The notes below the pieces were generated by a model. It did not search any database and had not been told where the DNA came from. It saw nothing but the letters and a program-made list of their open reading frames with translations. The position numbers and the translations under genes are program-made. Shown here piece by piece: positions 19,049 to 27,516 of a stretch of 64,000 nt of DNA. Each line of letters begins with the position of its first letter. The stretch's first letter is position 1. This stretch comes from Pseudomonas viridiflava. Lineage in GTDB: Bacteria; Pseudomonadota; Gammaproteobacteria; Pseudomonadales; Pseudomonadaceae. The stretch lies in contig NZ_UTBZ01000001.1 in assembly GCF_900580865.1 (NCBI RefSeq), forward strand, positions 248,001-312,000, in the 5' to 3' direction.

Positions 19049-19423
19049 ATGCGCTTCAAACTCATCGCCGTCGCCGCCCTCGCCTTGTTGGCGAGCGGCT
19101 GCGCCACCCCGCCACCGCCAGAGCCGGGCAGCGCCGCGAGCAAAGTCGTGGCCATGGGTCCGCAGAAACACATCGTCGTCGGCGCCATGCGCGTCGCCCG
19201 CGAAAACGGCTTCATGACGGTCAACGTGCAGTTGAGCAACACCCTCAACAGCAACAAGACGTTCTACTACCGCTTCGCCTGGCTCGGCGCGGAAGGCTTC
19301 CCGATTGCCGAAGAAGAAGTGTGGAAAAGCCAAATGATGTACGGCGCCCAGACCAGCTTCATTCAAGGCATCGCCCCGACCCCGAAAGCCGTGGACTTCC
19401 GTCTGGAAATCAAGACGCCGTAA
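19049..19423 (+). CDS. YcfL-like lipoprotein (DUF1425)
   Basis: A 124-residue lipoprotein with lipobox ASGC (Cys18) and a short proline linker. The folded part is a single beta-sandwich domain of the DUF1425/YcfL type, with features VNVQLSNTLNSNKTFYYRFAW and the closing strand VDFRLEIKTP. E. coli ycfL is next to lpoB, and the same pairing is kept here. The function of YcfL is not established. The start lies 15 bases after the previous stop with GGAG at 19038-19041. Confidence 0.85.
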   Translation: MRFKLIAVAALALLASGCATPPPPEPGSAASKVVAMGPQKHIVVGAMRVARENGFMTVNVQLSNTLNSNKTFYYRFAWLGAEGFPIAEEEVWKSQMMYGAQTSFIQGIAPTPKAVDFRLEIKTP

Positions 19424-19459
19424 GCCTGTCATCCTATTCCTGTTTTAGAGAGCATTCCC

Positions 19460-20047
19460 ATGTTTGCACGCTTTTCCTGCATCGCCGTTATCGCCCTGCT
19501 GGCCTCCGGTTGCGCCAACACCTCGCCGACCCTGGGCAGCAAGAACATCAGCTACGGCGACACCAAAGCGGTTGAAACCGTGACCAACGAATTCGGTTCG
19601 ACCGACCTGCAAATGATCGCTGAATCGATGACCCGCTCGCTGGCTCAGTCCGGCATCCTGCAGGGCCGTCCGGTGGTTCAGGTCTACGACGTGAAGAACA
19701 AGACCAGCGAGTACATCGATACCCGCGAAATCACCACCAGCATCAAGACCCAGCTGATGAAGACCGGTGTGGCACGCTTCGCCAGCGACAACAACGCGAT
19801 GCAAAGCCAGGTTGACCAGCTCAAGCTGCAAAACCAGAGCGGTCTGTACAAGAAAAGCACCGTGGCCAAGACTGGCAACATGGTTGCCGCCAAGTACCGC
19901 ATCGAAGGTTCGATCAGCTCGATCGTCAAGCGCAGCAGCGACTACAAGGACGTCTTCTACAAATTCAGCCTGCAACTGATCGACGTTGAAAGCGGTCTGG
20001 CCGAGTGGATGGACGAAAAAGAGATCCGCAAAACCACGGAGCGTTAA
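19460..20047 (+). CDS. LpoB-like lipoprotein (penicillin-binding protein activator family)
   Basis: A 195-residue outer-membrane lipoprotein (lipobox ASGC, Cys18) with the LpoB/TolB-N-like fold: GSTDLQMIAESMTRSL, VVQVYDVKNKTSEYIDT and the RIEGSISSIVKR strand. LpoB activates PBP1b in enterobacteria, but in P. aeruginosa PBP1b is activated by a different protein, LpoP. This homologue may therefore serve another partner, perhaps the neighbouring COG3014 proteins. Translationally close to the next gene (3-base gap). Confidence 0.85.
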   Translation: MFARFSCIAVIALLASGCANTSPTLGSKNISYGDTKAVETVTNEFGSTDLQMIAESMTRSLAQSGILQGRPVVQVYDVKNKTSEYIDTREITTSIKTQLMKTGVARFASDNNAMQSQVDQLKLQNQSGLYKKSTVAKTGNMVAAKYRIEGSISSIVKRSSDYKDVFYKFSLQLIDVESGLAEWMDEKEIRKTTER

Positions 20048-20050
20048 TTG

Positions 20051-20794
20051 ATGCGCGCATGGATTGGCATGATGGCCCTGGCTTGCGCGTTCAGCGTGCA
20101 AGCGGCCCCGAAAGTCGCGGTGACGGATCTGGCCTATCAGGAACGTGTGGAGCAATACATCCACATCGTTTCCGCCCAGAGCAATCATCGCGAGGGTTAC
20201 TACAGCTCCAGCGGCTCTTCGAGCTACAACGAGATCGAAGCGAGCACCAGCTACATCGAGCAAGGCGAGCTGCGCAAATTCACTGGCGACATCAAAGGTG
20301 AAATCCTGCGTACCGGCATGTTCCAGCTGGTGCAAGGCACGCCGTACACCGCGTCGTCCAAGGGCGACGTCTACGACGTGATCAAGCGCATCAAGGCCGG
20401 CAACTTCAAAGGCGCCGACTATGTGCTGTTTGGTACGGTGTCGGACATCGACTTCACTCAGGACGTCAACGAGCTGGCGAACACCGACAGCTATTCGGCG
20501 GTACTGGGCCTGACGCTGGTAGCGGACTTCAGCCTGATCAACACCAAGACCTTCGAAATCACCTCGGCCTTCACGGCGATGGGCGAAGCGCAGGACACCA
20601 AACTGGTGAACCACCGCGACATCAAGATCTCGCTGAACCGTCCTCGGGTGGTGCGTGACGTGTCGAAGGCGCTGGGTGAGGACGTGGCCGGGCAACTGAG
20701 CATGCAGCTCGGTAGCGGCGGTTACGAGCAGCCGCGTGAGGCGCCACAACGCAATAATCTGCCGCGTGATACTGCGCCGGTGATCTTGCGCTGA
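20051..20794 (+). CDS. Secreted CsgG/LpoB-like protein of the lipoprotein operon
   Basis: A 247-residue protein with a cleavable signal (cut near SVQA/APK, residue 20) but no lipobox. The core resembles the nucleoside-free alpha/beta domain shared by CsgG, LpoB and TolB-N: VAVTDLAYQ at the start, FRQLVQG-like FQLVQGTPY, and ADYVLFGTVSDIDF. Polar S/Y/N-rich insert at about residues 50-65. ATG 20051 chosen over TTG 20048. GGAG at 20038-20041 lies 9 bases before it. Function unknown; last gene of the operon. Confidence 0.72.
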   Translation: MRAWIGMMALACAFSVQAAPKVAVTDLAYQERVEQYIHIVSAQSNHREGYYSSSGSSSYNEIEASTSYIEQGELRKFTGDIKGEILRTGMFQLVQGTPYTASSKGDVYDVIKRIKAGNFKGADYVLFGTVSDIDFTQDVNELANTDSYSAVLGLTLVADFSLINTKTFEITSAFTAMGEAQDTKLVNHRDIKISLNRPRVVRDVSKALGEDVAGQLSMQLGSGGYEQPREAPQRNNLPRDTAPVILR

Positions 20795-20811
20795 TGACTG
20801 GCCCCTGATCG

Positions 20812-20858
20812 CTCCCATGCTCTGCGTGGGAATGCAGCCCGGAACGCTCTGCGTTCCA
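20812..20858. repeat. Short intergenic repeat (CTCTGCGTGGGAATGCAGCC family)
   Basis: The string CCCATGCTCTGCGTGGGAATG, then GGAACGCTCTGCGTTCC, forms two adjacent small hairpins. I recall this as a third repeat type in fluorescent pseudomonads. It ends just before the following terminator. Confidence 0.55.
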
Positions 20859-20863
20859 GCCAC

Positions 20864-20896
20864 AAAAAAGGCGACCCGCAAAGGTCGCCTTTTTTG
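20864..20896. terminator. Bidirectional terminator between the lipoprotein operon and lysE-type gene
   Basis: AAAAAAGGCGACC / GGTCGCCTTTTTT stem with a CGCAAA loop. It is symmetric and serves both converging transcripts. Confidence 0.9.
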
Positions 20897-20908
20897 TTTC
20901 CGCGATGT

Positions 20909-21541
20909 TTATGCGGCCGCTTTGCGCAACGTCGCCATAAACGCCGCCGCGCCGATGAACAGCCCGGCAAATGTACGGTTCATGCGCTTCTGCTGCTGCG
21001 GTGTGCGCAACAGACGCAGCACCTTCGACGCCAGACCGGTGTAGCCCGCCATCACGATCAGGTCGACGCAGATCATCGTCACGCCAATCACCACATACTG
21101 AATCAGCAACGGCGCATGCGGATTGATGAACTGCGGCAGCACCGCGAGCATGAAGACCAAGGCCTTGGGGTTGCTGATGTTCACCAGAAAGCCACGGAAT
21201 ACTAGTGCCAGCGGCTTGCCGATCGGCCGCACCGCCGCGTCATCGCTCATGTCCATGGGCAGCGCGCGCCATTGCTTGATGGCCAGATACACCAGATAAG
21301 CCACACCAAACCATTTGATCGCGTGGAAGGCCGTGGCCGAAGCGGTCAGGATCGCGCCAACGCCAGCGCCGACAATTGCAATCTGCACCGCCAGGCCGAT
21401 CTGCAAGCCGAGGGCGTTCCAGTAACCGCGCCAGAAACCGTATTGCAAACCGCTGGACATCGACGCAATGGCGCCAGCACCCGGGGACAGACTGATCACC
21501 CAGCAGGCAGCAAAAAACGCCAGCCATGTTTGAAGCTCCAT
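20909..21541 (-). CDS. LysE/RhtB-family amino-acid exporter
   Basis: A 210-residue inner-membrane protein with six hydrophobic segments. The family start reads ELQTWLAFFAACWVISLSPGAGAI, then GLQIGLAVQIAIVGAGVG, and FRGFLVNISNPKALVFMLAVLPQF, the core LysE block. Such proteins export amino acids or homoserine lactones. Single gene; substrate not deducible. Confidence 0.92.
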   Translation of the reverse strand: MELQTWLAFFAACWVISLSPGAGAIASMSSGLQYGFWRGYWNALGLQIGLAVQIAIVGAGVGAILTASATAFHAIKWFGVAYLVYLAIKQWRALPMDMSDDAAVRPIGKPLALVFRGFLVNISNPKALVFMLAVLPQFINPHAPLLIQYVVIGVTMICVDLIVMAGYTGLASKVLRLLRTPQQQKRMNRTFAGLFIGAAAFMATLRKAAA

Positions 21542-21641
21542 CGCACACCTCGACTCATGCTCGTGACAAATGCCTAAGCTAATCCGGGTTTGAATGGATG
21601 ACTACCGATTTTTTGCTGAATGTTGCGGGCAGCTAAGGGCC

Positions 21642-21713
21642 CCTTCGCGAGCAGGCTCGCTCCCACAGGGGGAATGCATTCCAAATGTGGGAGCGAGCCT
21701 GCTCGCGAAGGCG
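21642..21713. repeat. REP pair (inverted)
   Basis: Tightly spaced inverted REP units at 21642-21669 and 21686-21713 (16-base spacer) between the LysE start and the MscS stop. Confidence 0.85.
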
Positions 21714-21734
21714 TCGGAACAGACGCCGTAGAAA

Positions 21735-22316
21735 TTACTTCTCGAACCCGCTCGACGGAAACACATCCGTCCCGCGCCAACGCCGCACCGAGCGCTGGAA
21801 GAACAAGCTGTTCGGCACCTGCACCATCGCGCTGCCAGTCCCCAACTCTTCCGCCTCGATCAACGTCGTGTAGAGCAGATTGATCGCCACCACTCGCCCC
21901 TTCACGCCCGGCTTGTCCGTGGTGTCCACCAACTCAACGATATCGCCCAGCCGAAACGGCCCGACCGTGAAGATCAGAATCGCGCAGAGCAAATTCGACA
22001 GCACACTCCACATCGCAAAGAACGCGACCGCTGCCACCGCAACGAAGCCCGACAGCGCCGTCCACAACACCGTGGCCGAGACGCCGAGGCGCTCCAATAC
22101 GAAGATCAGCGCGCTGCCCATGATCAGCCAGCGCAACACGCCACGCAGCGGCATCAGCAACTGCGGTGGGAACGGATAGCGCTCGCCCAACCGGGTCAGG
22201 CCTTTGGCGACGAAGCGCTGAGTGAGGTAACCGGCCAGAAGAATCAGCAGAATCTGCACCGTAAACCAGATCGGCTCGACCCACACCGCCGGCAGCGGCA
22301 GCTTGAACGCTTCCAT
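21735..22316 (-). CDS. Small MscS-family mechanosensitive channel protein
   Basis: A 193-residue protein, short for MscS (286 in E. coli). It has three hydrophobic segments and the pore-lining/beta domain: ALSGFVAVAAVAFFAMWSVLSN (pore helix) followed by FRLGDIVELVDT and VQVPNSLFF. The C-terminal cage domain is mostly missing, so it is a minimal variant. ATG 22316 shares one base with the stop of the upstream ABC-F gene, indicating coupling. Confidence 0.87.
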   Translation of the reverse strand: MEAFKLPLPAVWVEPIWFTVQILLILLAGYLTQRFVAKGLTRLGERYPFPPQLLMPLRGVLRWLIMGSALIFVLERLGVSATVLWTALSGFVAVAAVAFFAMWSVLSNLLCAILIFTVGPFRLGDIVELVDTTDKPGVKGRVVAINLLYTTLIEAEELGTGSAMVQVPNSLFFQRSVRRWRGTDVFPSSGFEK

Positions 22317-24226
22317 CAGGACAGCGCCTCCAGCTCCGCCTGCATGCTTTCCAGCACCTCGAGGGCTTCCATCCACGCTTCTTCCAGCTCGCCTTCGCGA
22401 ACCTTCAGTTTGGCCTGCTCGGCGAGCAGATCACGCAGTTCGTTCTTGCGCGCCGGCTCGTAGATGTCGCTGTCGCCAAGGCTGGCATCGACCTTGGCGA
22501 GCTTCTCGTGAAGCTTGCCCAGTTCAGCTTCAAGCTTGTCGGCTTCACGCTTGTGCGGGGCCAGTTGCTGACGCAACGCCGCAGCGGCCTGACGCTGAGC
22601 CTTCTTATCGGTTTTGTCCGGGTTGACCGGGGTATTGCTGACCGGCGCATTGCGTTGACGATATTCCACCAGCCAGCGCGCGTAGTCTTCGAGGTCGCCA
22701 TCGAACTCTTCGACCTTGCCGTCAGCGACCAGGTAGAAATTGTCGGTGGTGCTCTTGAGCAAATGCCGATCGTGAGAAACCACCAGCACCGCGCCGCTGA
22801 ATTCCTGCAGCGCCATGGTCAGCGCCAGGCGCATTTCCAGGTCGAGATGGTTGGTCGGTTCGTCGAGCAGCAGCAGGTTCGGGCGTTCCCAGGCAATCAA
22901 CGCCAGGGCCAGACGCGCTTTTTCGCCACCGGAGAAATTCAGCACTGGCTCGTCGATGCGCGCACCACGGAAGTCGAAACCACCAAGGAAATCACGCAGG
23001 GTCTGCTCGCGTTCGGTCGGCGCCAGACGCTGCAAGTGCAGCAACGGGCTGGCCTTGGCGTCCAGCGAATCGAGTTGATGCTGGGCGAAGTAGCCGACCA
23101 CGGTGTTCTCGCCACGGGTCAGGCGCCCACCGAGCGGCGACAGCTCGCCGGCGAGATTCTTGATCAGGGTCGACTTACCCGCGCCGTTCGGGCCGAGCAG
23201 GCCGATCCGCGCACCCGGGGTCAGTTGCAGCTTGACCTTCTCCAGGATGGTTTTTTCGCCATAGCCCAGACGCGCATCCGACAGGTCGATCAGCGGGCTG
23301 GAGATCTTGCTCGACTCGCGGAAGACGAAGTCGAACGGCGAATCAACGTGGGCCGCCGACAACTCCTCCATCCGCTCCAGGGCTTTGATCCGGCTCTGCG
23401 CCTGACGGGCCTTGGTGGCTTGGGCCTTGAAGCGGGCGATGTAGCTTTCCATGTGCGCACGTTGCGCCTGCTGCTTCTCGTAGGCCTGTTGCTGCTGGGC
23501 CAGACGCTCGGCACGGGCGCGTTCGAACGCGGTGTAGCCGCCGCGATACAGGGTGATCTTGCGCTGATCGACATGCGCGACGTGATCGACGACTTCGTCG
23601 AGGAAATCACGGTCGTGGGAGATCAGCAGCAAGGTGCCCGGGTAGCTTTTCAGCCACTCTTCGAGCCAGATGATTGCGTCGAGATCCAAGTGGTTGGTCG
23701 GTTCGTCGAGCAGCAACAAGTCCGACGGGCACATCAATGCCTGCGCCAGATTCAGACGCATCCGCCAGCCACCGGAGAAATCCCCGACCTGACGATCCAT
23801 CTGCTCGTTGGTGAAACCGAGACCGGCGAGCAGCTTGCGCGCCCGCGCATCGGCGGTGTAACCGTCGGCGCTGTCGAGTTCCGAGTGCAGGCGGGCCTGA
23901 GCGGCACCGTCGTGCGCCGCTTCGGCGGCGGCGAGGTCACGTTGCACCTCGCGTAGACGCAGGTCGCCATCGAGCACATAGTCGACGGCAAGGCGCTCGA
24001 GCGTCTCGATTTCCTGGCGCATGTGGGCGATGCGCCAGTCAGCCGGCAGGAAGCAATCACCCGAGTCGGGGTGCAGCTCACCCCGAATCAGGGCGAACAG
24101 GCTCGATTTGCCGGCACCGTTGGCACCGATGAGGCCGGCTTTGTGGCCGGCGTGCAGGGTCAGCTCGGCGTCTTCTAGCAGACGTTGCGGGCCACGCTGT
24201 AAAGTCAGGTTCTGAAGTCGGATCAT
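22316..24226 (-). CDS. ABC-F family ATPase (YheS type)
   Basis: A 636-residue soluble protein with two ABC domains and no membrane part. Walker A motifs are GANGAGKSS and GPNGAGKST; signatures are FSGGWRMRLNLAQAL and FSGGEKARLALAL; Walker B LLLLDEPTNHLDL occurs in both. The 80-residue inter-domain linker (about 235-300) is the Gln/Arg-rich P-site tRNA-interacting motif of ABC-F proteins. A C-terminal coiled coil lies at about 555-636. The family acts on the ribosome in translation; YheS has that general assignment. Upstream is TIGR02444 on the opposite strand. Confidence 0.92.
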   Translation of the reverse strand: MIRLQNLTLQRGPQRLLEDAELTLHAGHKAGLIGANGAGKSSLFALIRGELHPDSGDCFLPADWRIAHMRQEIETLERLAVDYVLDGDLRLREVQRDLAAAEAAHDGAAQARLHSELDSADGYTADARARKLLAGLGFTNEQMDRQVGDFSGGWRMRLNLAQALMCPSDLLLLDEPTNHLDLDAIIWLEEWLKSYPGTLLLISHDRDFLDEVVDHVAHVDQRKITLYRGGYTAFERARAERLAQQQQAYEKQQAQRAHMESYIARFKAQATKARQAQSRIKALERMEELSAAHVDSPFDFVFRESSKISSPLIDLSDARLGYGEKTILEKVKLQLTPGARIGLLGPNGAGKSTLIKNLAGELSPLGGRLTRGENTVVGYFAQHQLDSLDAKASPLLHLQRLAPTEREQTLRDFLGGFDFRGARIDEPVLNFSGGEKARLALALIAWERPNLLLLDEPTNHLDLEMRLALTMALQEFSGAVLVVSHDRHLLKSTTDNFYLVADGKVEEFDGDLEDYARWLVEYRQRNAPVSNTPVNPDKTDKKAQRQAAAALRQQLAPHKREADKLEAELGKLHEKLAKVDASLGDSDIYEPARKNELRDLLAEQAKLKVREGELEEAWMEALEVLESMQAELEALS

Positions 24227-24276
24227 AATGGCGGCGGAGTCTACCAGCTTCGCTCACAACTGGCGCGAGTAGCACG

Positions 24277-24738
24277 ATGTCCTCTGACCTGTGGAGCTTT
24301 TCCCTTGCCACCTACGCCCGACCGGGCGTGGAAGACGCCTGCCTGCAACTGCAAACGGCAGGCGCGAATGTGTGCCTGCTGTTGTGTGGTTTGTGGCTGG
24401 AGCAGCGCGGGGTGACCTGCGATGTACCACGCGTTCGCCAGCTTCAGGCGCTGACCGAACCGTGGGATATAGGAGTGGTACAGCCGCTGCGAACACTGCG
24501 CATGCAATGGAAAGCGCGGGCGGTGGATGATGCGGTGTTGAAAGGTATGCGCGAGCAGATCAAATCACTTGAGCTGGAAGCTGAGCGAGCGTTGCTGTCA
24601 CGACTTGAAGGTGTGGCGCAGGAGTGGACGCGAAACGACACAGGCTCGACGACCTGGCTGGAGGGATTGGCCGGCACAGCGGCCAGCCCGAACCGCGACG
24701 CGCTGCAAGTGCTGCGCGTCGCGGCAACCGGCACTTAG
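24277..24738 (+). CDS. TIGR02444 family protein
   Basis: A 153-residue protein of the pseudomonad/gammaproteobacterial TIGR02444 family of unknown function: WSFSLATYARPGVEDACLQLQ, then VNxLLCxLW-like VCLLLCGLWLEQRGV. No membrane segment or signal. Divergent from the ABC-F gene, and its last four bases overlap the end of algP on the other strand. Confidence 0.85.
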   Translation: MSSDLWSFSLATYARPGVEDACLQLQTAGANVCLLLCGLWLEQRGVTCDVPRVRQLQALTEPWDIGVVQPLRTLRMQWKARAVDDAVLKGMREQIKSLELEAERALLSRLEGVAQEWTRNDTGSTTWLEGLAGTAASPNRDALQVLRVAATGT

Positions 24739-25955
24739 GAAGCGCTGGTCGGGTTGTTGCTGACGCTCGACGCCGCGGCTGGCGATGGCGCAGTCGAAGG
24801 GGTCGAGGTAGTAGCGGCTGGCGCAGCGGCGGCTGGCGTGGCCGGAGTAGCTGGCGCGGCAGGCTTGGCAGCTGGAGTGGTGGCTGGTTTTGCCGCAGCA
24901 GGCTTGGTAGCGGCTGGCTTTTTCACCGCAGGTTTTGCGGCAGGTTTTGCAACTGGCTTGGCGGCTGGTTTTGCAGCAGCAGGCTTGGCAGCAGTGGTCG
25001 CTGGTTTAGCAGCGGCGGCCGGTTTCGAGGCTGGCTTGGCTGCCGGTTTGGCGGTGGCTTTCACTGCTGGTTTGGCAGCTGGTTTCGCCGCAGCTTTGGC
25101 AGCAGCCGGTTTAGCGGCAGTCTTGGCAGCTGGTTTGGCAGCGGCGGTTTTTGCTGCTGGTTTTGCGGCTGGTTTCGCGACAGCTTTGGCAGCAGTTTTA
25201 GCGGCCGGTTTGGCGGCTGCAGTTTTCGCTGGAGCTGCTTTGGTTGCGGCTGGTTTTGCAGCCGGTTTGGCAGCGGCAGCTTTTGCAGCTGGCTTGGCGG
25301 CAGCGGGTTTTGCCGCGGTAGTTTTAGCCGCTGGTTTTGCAGCGCTCGCCGCAGCCGGTTTTTTCGCCGCAGGTTTTGCGGCCGCTTTGGCTGCTGGTTT
25401 TGCAGCCGCTTTCACCGGTGTTTTTGCAGCTGGCTTGGCAGCGGTTTTAACAGCAGCTTTTGCAGCAGGCTTGGCCGCTGCGGTTTTCGCTGGAGCTTTT
25501 GCAGCAGCAGGTTTGGCAGCTGCTTTCTTCGCCGGTGCCGCTGCCGGTTTGGCTGCGCGCGAGGACAACACTTTGCCCACGGCTTCTTGAACGCGACCAA
25601 CACCCTGGGCCAGCTTCAGGCTTTCCTGAGCATCGCGCTTGAGTTGCAGAATGTAGCTGCGGGTGTCGGACTGACGATCCTTCAAGGCATCGAGCAGGTC
25701 TTCCAGTTCTTTCACTGCGCCCTTGGCTTTGGTCTGTGCCTTGGCTTTGCCGGCGGCAGCTGCGTCCTGCAATTTGGTGCGGGATTTATGCAGTTTTTCC
25801 TGCGCCTTGCCGCGTTGCTTTTCCAGTTTGGCGAGCAGTTTTTCAGCATCAGCCAAGGCTTGGGAGCAAGCGTTTTCCAGATGCTCGAGCAAGCTGCCCG
25901 AGAGTTGTTGGAGTAAGTGCAACGGAGTGTTTACAGGCTTCTTGGTGGCCGACAT
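24735..25955 (-). CDS. algP: AlgP, KPAA-repeat histone-like protein
   Basis: A 406-residue protein. The first 130 residues are a conserved, charged, helical/coiled-coil region (SGSLLEHLENACSQALADAEK, then RGKAQEKLHKSRTKL). The rest, about 250 residues, is low-complexity Lys-Pro-Ala-Ala repeats, like eukaryotic histone H1 tails, ending in a Pro/Ala/Ser-rich tail. In P. aeruginosa AlgP (AlgR3) influences alginate expression and binds DNA non-specifically. The repeats are liable to length change between strains. The strong codon bias of the repeats (GCN AAA CCN) leaves long stop-free frames on the other strand, which are not genes. Confidence 0.92.
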   Translation of the reverse strand: MSATKKPVNTPLHLLQQLSGSLLEHLENACSQALADAEKLLAKLEKQRGKAQEKLHKSRTKLQDAAAAGKAKAQTKAKGAVKELEDLLDALKDRQSDTRSYILQLKRDAQESLKLAQGVGRVQEAVGKVLSSRAAKPAAAPAKKAAAKPAAAKAPAKTAAAKPAAKAAVKTAAKPAAKTPVKAAAKPAAKAAAKPAAKKPAAASAAKPAAKTTAAKPAAAKPAAKAAAAKPAAKPAATKAAPAKTAAAKPAAKTAAKAVAKPAAKPAAKTAAAKPAAKTAAKPAAAKAAAKPAAKPAVKATAKPAAKPASKPAAAAKPATTAAKPAAAKPAAKPVAKPAAKPAVKKPAATKPAAAKPATTPAAKPAAPATPATPAAAAPAATTSTPSTAPSPAAASSVSNNPTSAS

Positions 25956-26147
25956 GGTTTACCTCCTGGCTGACGTGAGTGCGGCTCATACTAGACCTCT
26001 GCAGTTACCGCCGCTAGGGCATCTTGACAGTATCGATTGCGTTGCGTTGCACCGAATCGAAAATGTTCTGCGCGAAGTCAAAAGCAGTTCACCGTTGCAG
26101 ACGTTCGCGCTGGCATAATCCACCGCATCTCAGGACGGAGAGTGCCC

Positions 26148-26813
26148 ATGTCGCGCTACTTTTTTTTATCCCTCTGCATGGTTTTTTCGGCCGCTCACGC
26201 TGACGAAAAAACCACTGCGAACGACGCTCACGATCTGGCCTACAGCCTCGGTGCCAGCCTCGGTGAACGGCTGCGCCAGGAAGTCCCGCAATTGCAGATT
26301 CAAGCGTTGGTCGATGGCTTGCAGCAAGCCTATCAAGGCAAGCCGCTGGCATTGAGCGAGGCCCGCATCGAACAGATTCTGGCCGACCATGAAGCGCAAA
26401 ATGCCGAACACTCGACACAACCTTCGAACGACGCGGCGATGGAAAACGAACAGCGTTTTCTCACCGCAGAAAAAGCCAGACCCGGCGTGAAGGAATTGGC
26501 CGATGGCATCCTGCTCACCGAGCTGACACCAGGCACGGGTGCCAAGGCCGGCCCGGACGGAAAAGTGCAGGTGCTGTATGTCGGTCGCCTGCCGGACGGC
26601 ACCGTGTTCGATCAGAACACTCAGCCGCAATGGTTCAATCTCGACAGCGTGATTGCCGGTTGGCGCACCGCGTTGCAGAACATGCCGGTGGGCGCGAAAT
26701 GGCGTCTGGTGATTCCATCGGATCAGGCCTATGGCGCCGACGGTGCCGGCGACCTGATCGCTCCGTTCACACCGCTGGTGTTCGAAGTGGAATTGCGCGG
26801 CGCCACCAGTTGA
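26148..26813 (+). CDS. FKBP-type peptidyl-prolyl isomerase, exported
   Basis: A 221-residue periplasmic foldase. A signal peptide (cut after AAHA, about residue 17) precedes an N-terminal dimerisation-type domain (about 25-115: GASLGERLRQEVPQL) and a C-terminal FKBP domain (about 130-218: VQVLYVGRLPDGTVFDQ, PVGAKWRLVIPSDQAYG, LVFEVELRG). The FKBP part has KWRLVIPS for the usual Y-rich pocket. ATG 26148 with GGACGGAG before it. Divergent from algP. Confidence 0.9.
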   Translation: MSRYFFLSLCMVFSAAHADEKTTANDAHDLAYSLGASLGERLRQEVPQLQIQALVDGLQQAYQGKPLALSEARIEQILADHEAQNAEHSTQPSNDAAMENEQRFLTAEKARPGVKELADGILLTELTPGTGAKAGPDGKVQVLYVGRLPDGTVFDQNTQPQWFNLDSVIAGWRTALQNMPVGAKWRLVIPSDQAYGADGAGDLIAPFTPLVFEVELRGATS

Positions 26814-26822
26814 GCAGGCAAT

Positions 26823-26858
26823 AAAAAACGGTGCGCTTTTGAGCGCACCGTTTTTTTT
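26823..26858. terminator. Bidirectional terminator, FKBP gene / algQ
   Basis: AAAAAACGGTGCGCT / AGCGCACCGTTTTTTTT stem, 9 bases past the FKBP stop, also 16 bases past the algQ stop on the other strand. Confidence 0.92.
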
Positions 26859-26874
26859 CGATCAGGGAAAAAGA

Positions 26875-27333
26875 TCAGGCCTGAACCGGATCCTCTTCCT
26901 TGTGTGCTGTATGCAGCACTTCAATCAGGCAGTCTTCGAGTTCGAAGCGCTCGTGCAGCAGGCCACCGAGTTCCTTGAACTTCTCGGCGACGCACTTGCC
27001 TTCATCGCACAGATCGTTGAAGGCGAGCAGCTTCTCGGTGATGACGTCGATACGTGGATAGATCGTCTCGGCGAGCTCCAGACCGCGCTTGTCGTTGAAC
27101 GCCTTGGCTTCGCCAGTCAGCTGTTCGTAGATTTCGAAGTGCCCGGCCGAAACGTAATCGACCAGCACACCGCAGAATTCCTGCAAGGGCTTGCGGCTCT
27201 CGGCCAGCGACTCGGGCTGCGCACCGAGTTTGTCGTAGGCGCCGATCAGCTCTTCACGCTCTTGCAACCAGCGGTCGATCAGCAGATGAACTCCACCCCA
27301 ACGTTCCTGAGCATTCTGACAACTTTCGAGCAT
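26875..27333 (-). CDS. algQ: Anti-RNA polymerase sigma-70 factor AlgQ (Rsd)
   Basis: A 152-residue helical protein that binds sigma-70 region 4, freeing core polymerase for other sigma factors; it supports alginate and siderophore expression in Pseudomonas. The start [16 protein letters not shown] is the family start; a longer frame to 27360 adds only nine residues and lacks a better Shine-Dalgarno. Conserved helices [19 protein letters not shown] and [12 protein letters not shown] are present. Confidence 0.93.
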   Translation of the reverse strand: MLESCQNAQERWGGVHLLIDRWLQEREELIGAYDKLGAQPESLAESRKPLQEFCGVLVDYVSAGHFEIYEQLTGEAKAFNDKRGLELAETIYPRIDVITEKLLAFNDLCDEGKCVAEKFKELGGLLHERFELEDCLIEVLHTAHKEEDPVQA

Positions 27334-27516
27334 GGCGATCTCTCTTCCCTTGTGGGTCATGCTGCTCTACACCCGCGCCCCTCTTTTGATTTTGCCTTGG
27401 GGGACGGCCGGGCAGAGCGTCATCGAGCAACATAAATCCAATGACACGTGCGGGCCAGATTATGCCCGCACGCCTATGGCTTCAAGGTACGCAGGAGATA
27501 AAGTTCATACAAGTGT

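Noticed and set aside
24624..25916. Long open frames on the strand opposite to algP (up to 430 codons)
   Set aside because: They are produced by the KPAA codon repeats; the translations are Gly/Phe/Ala monotony with no Shine-Dalgarno or family sequence.
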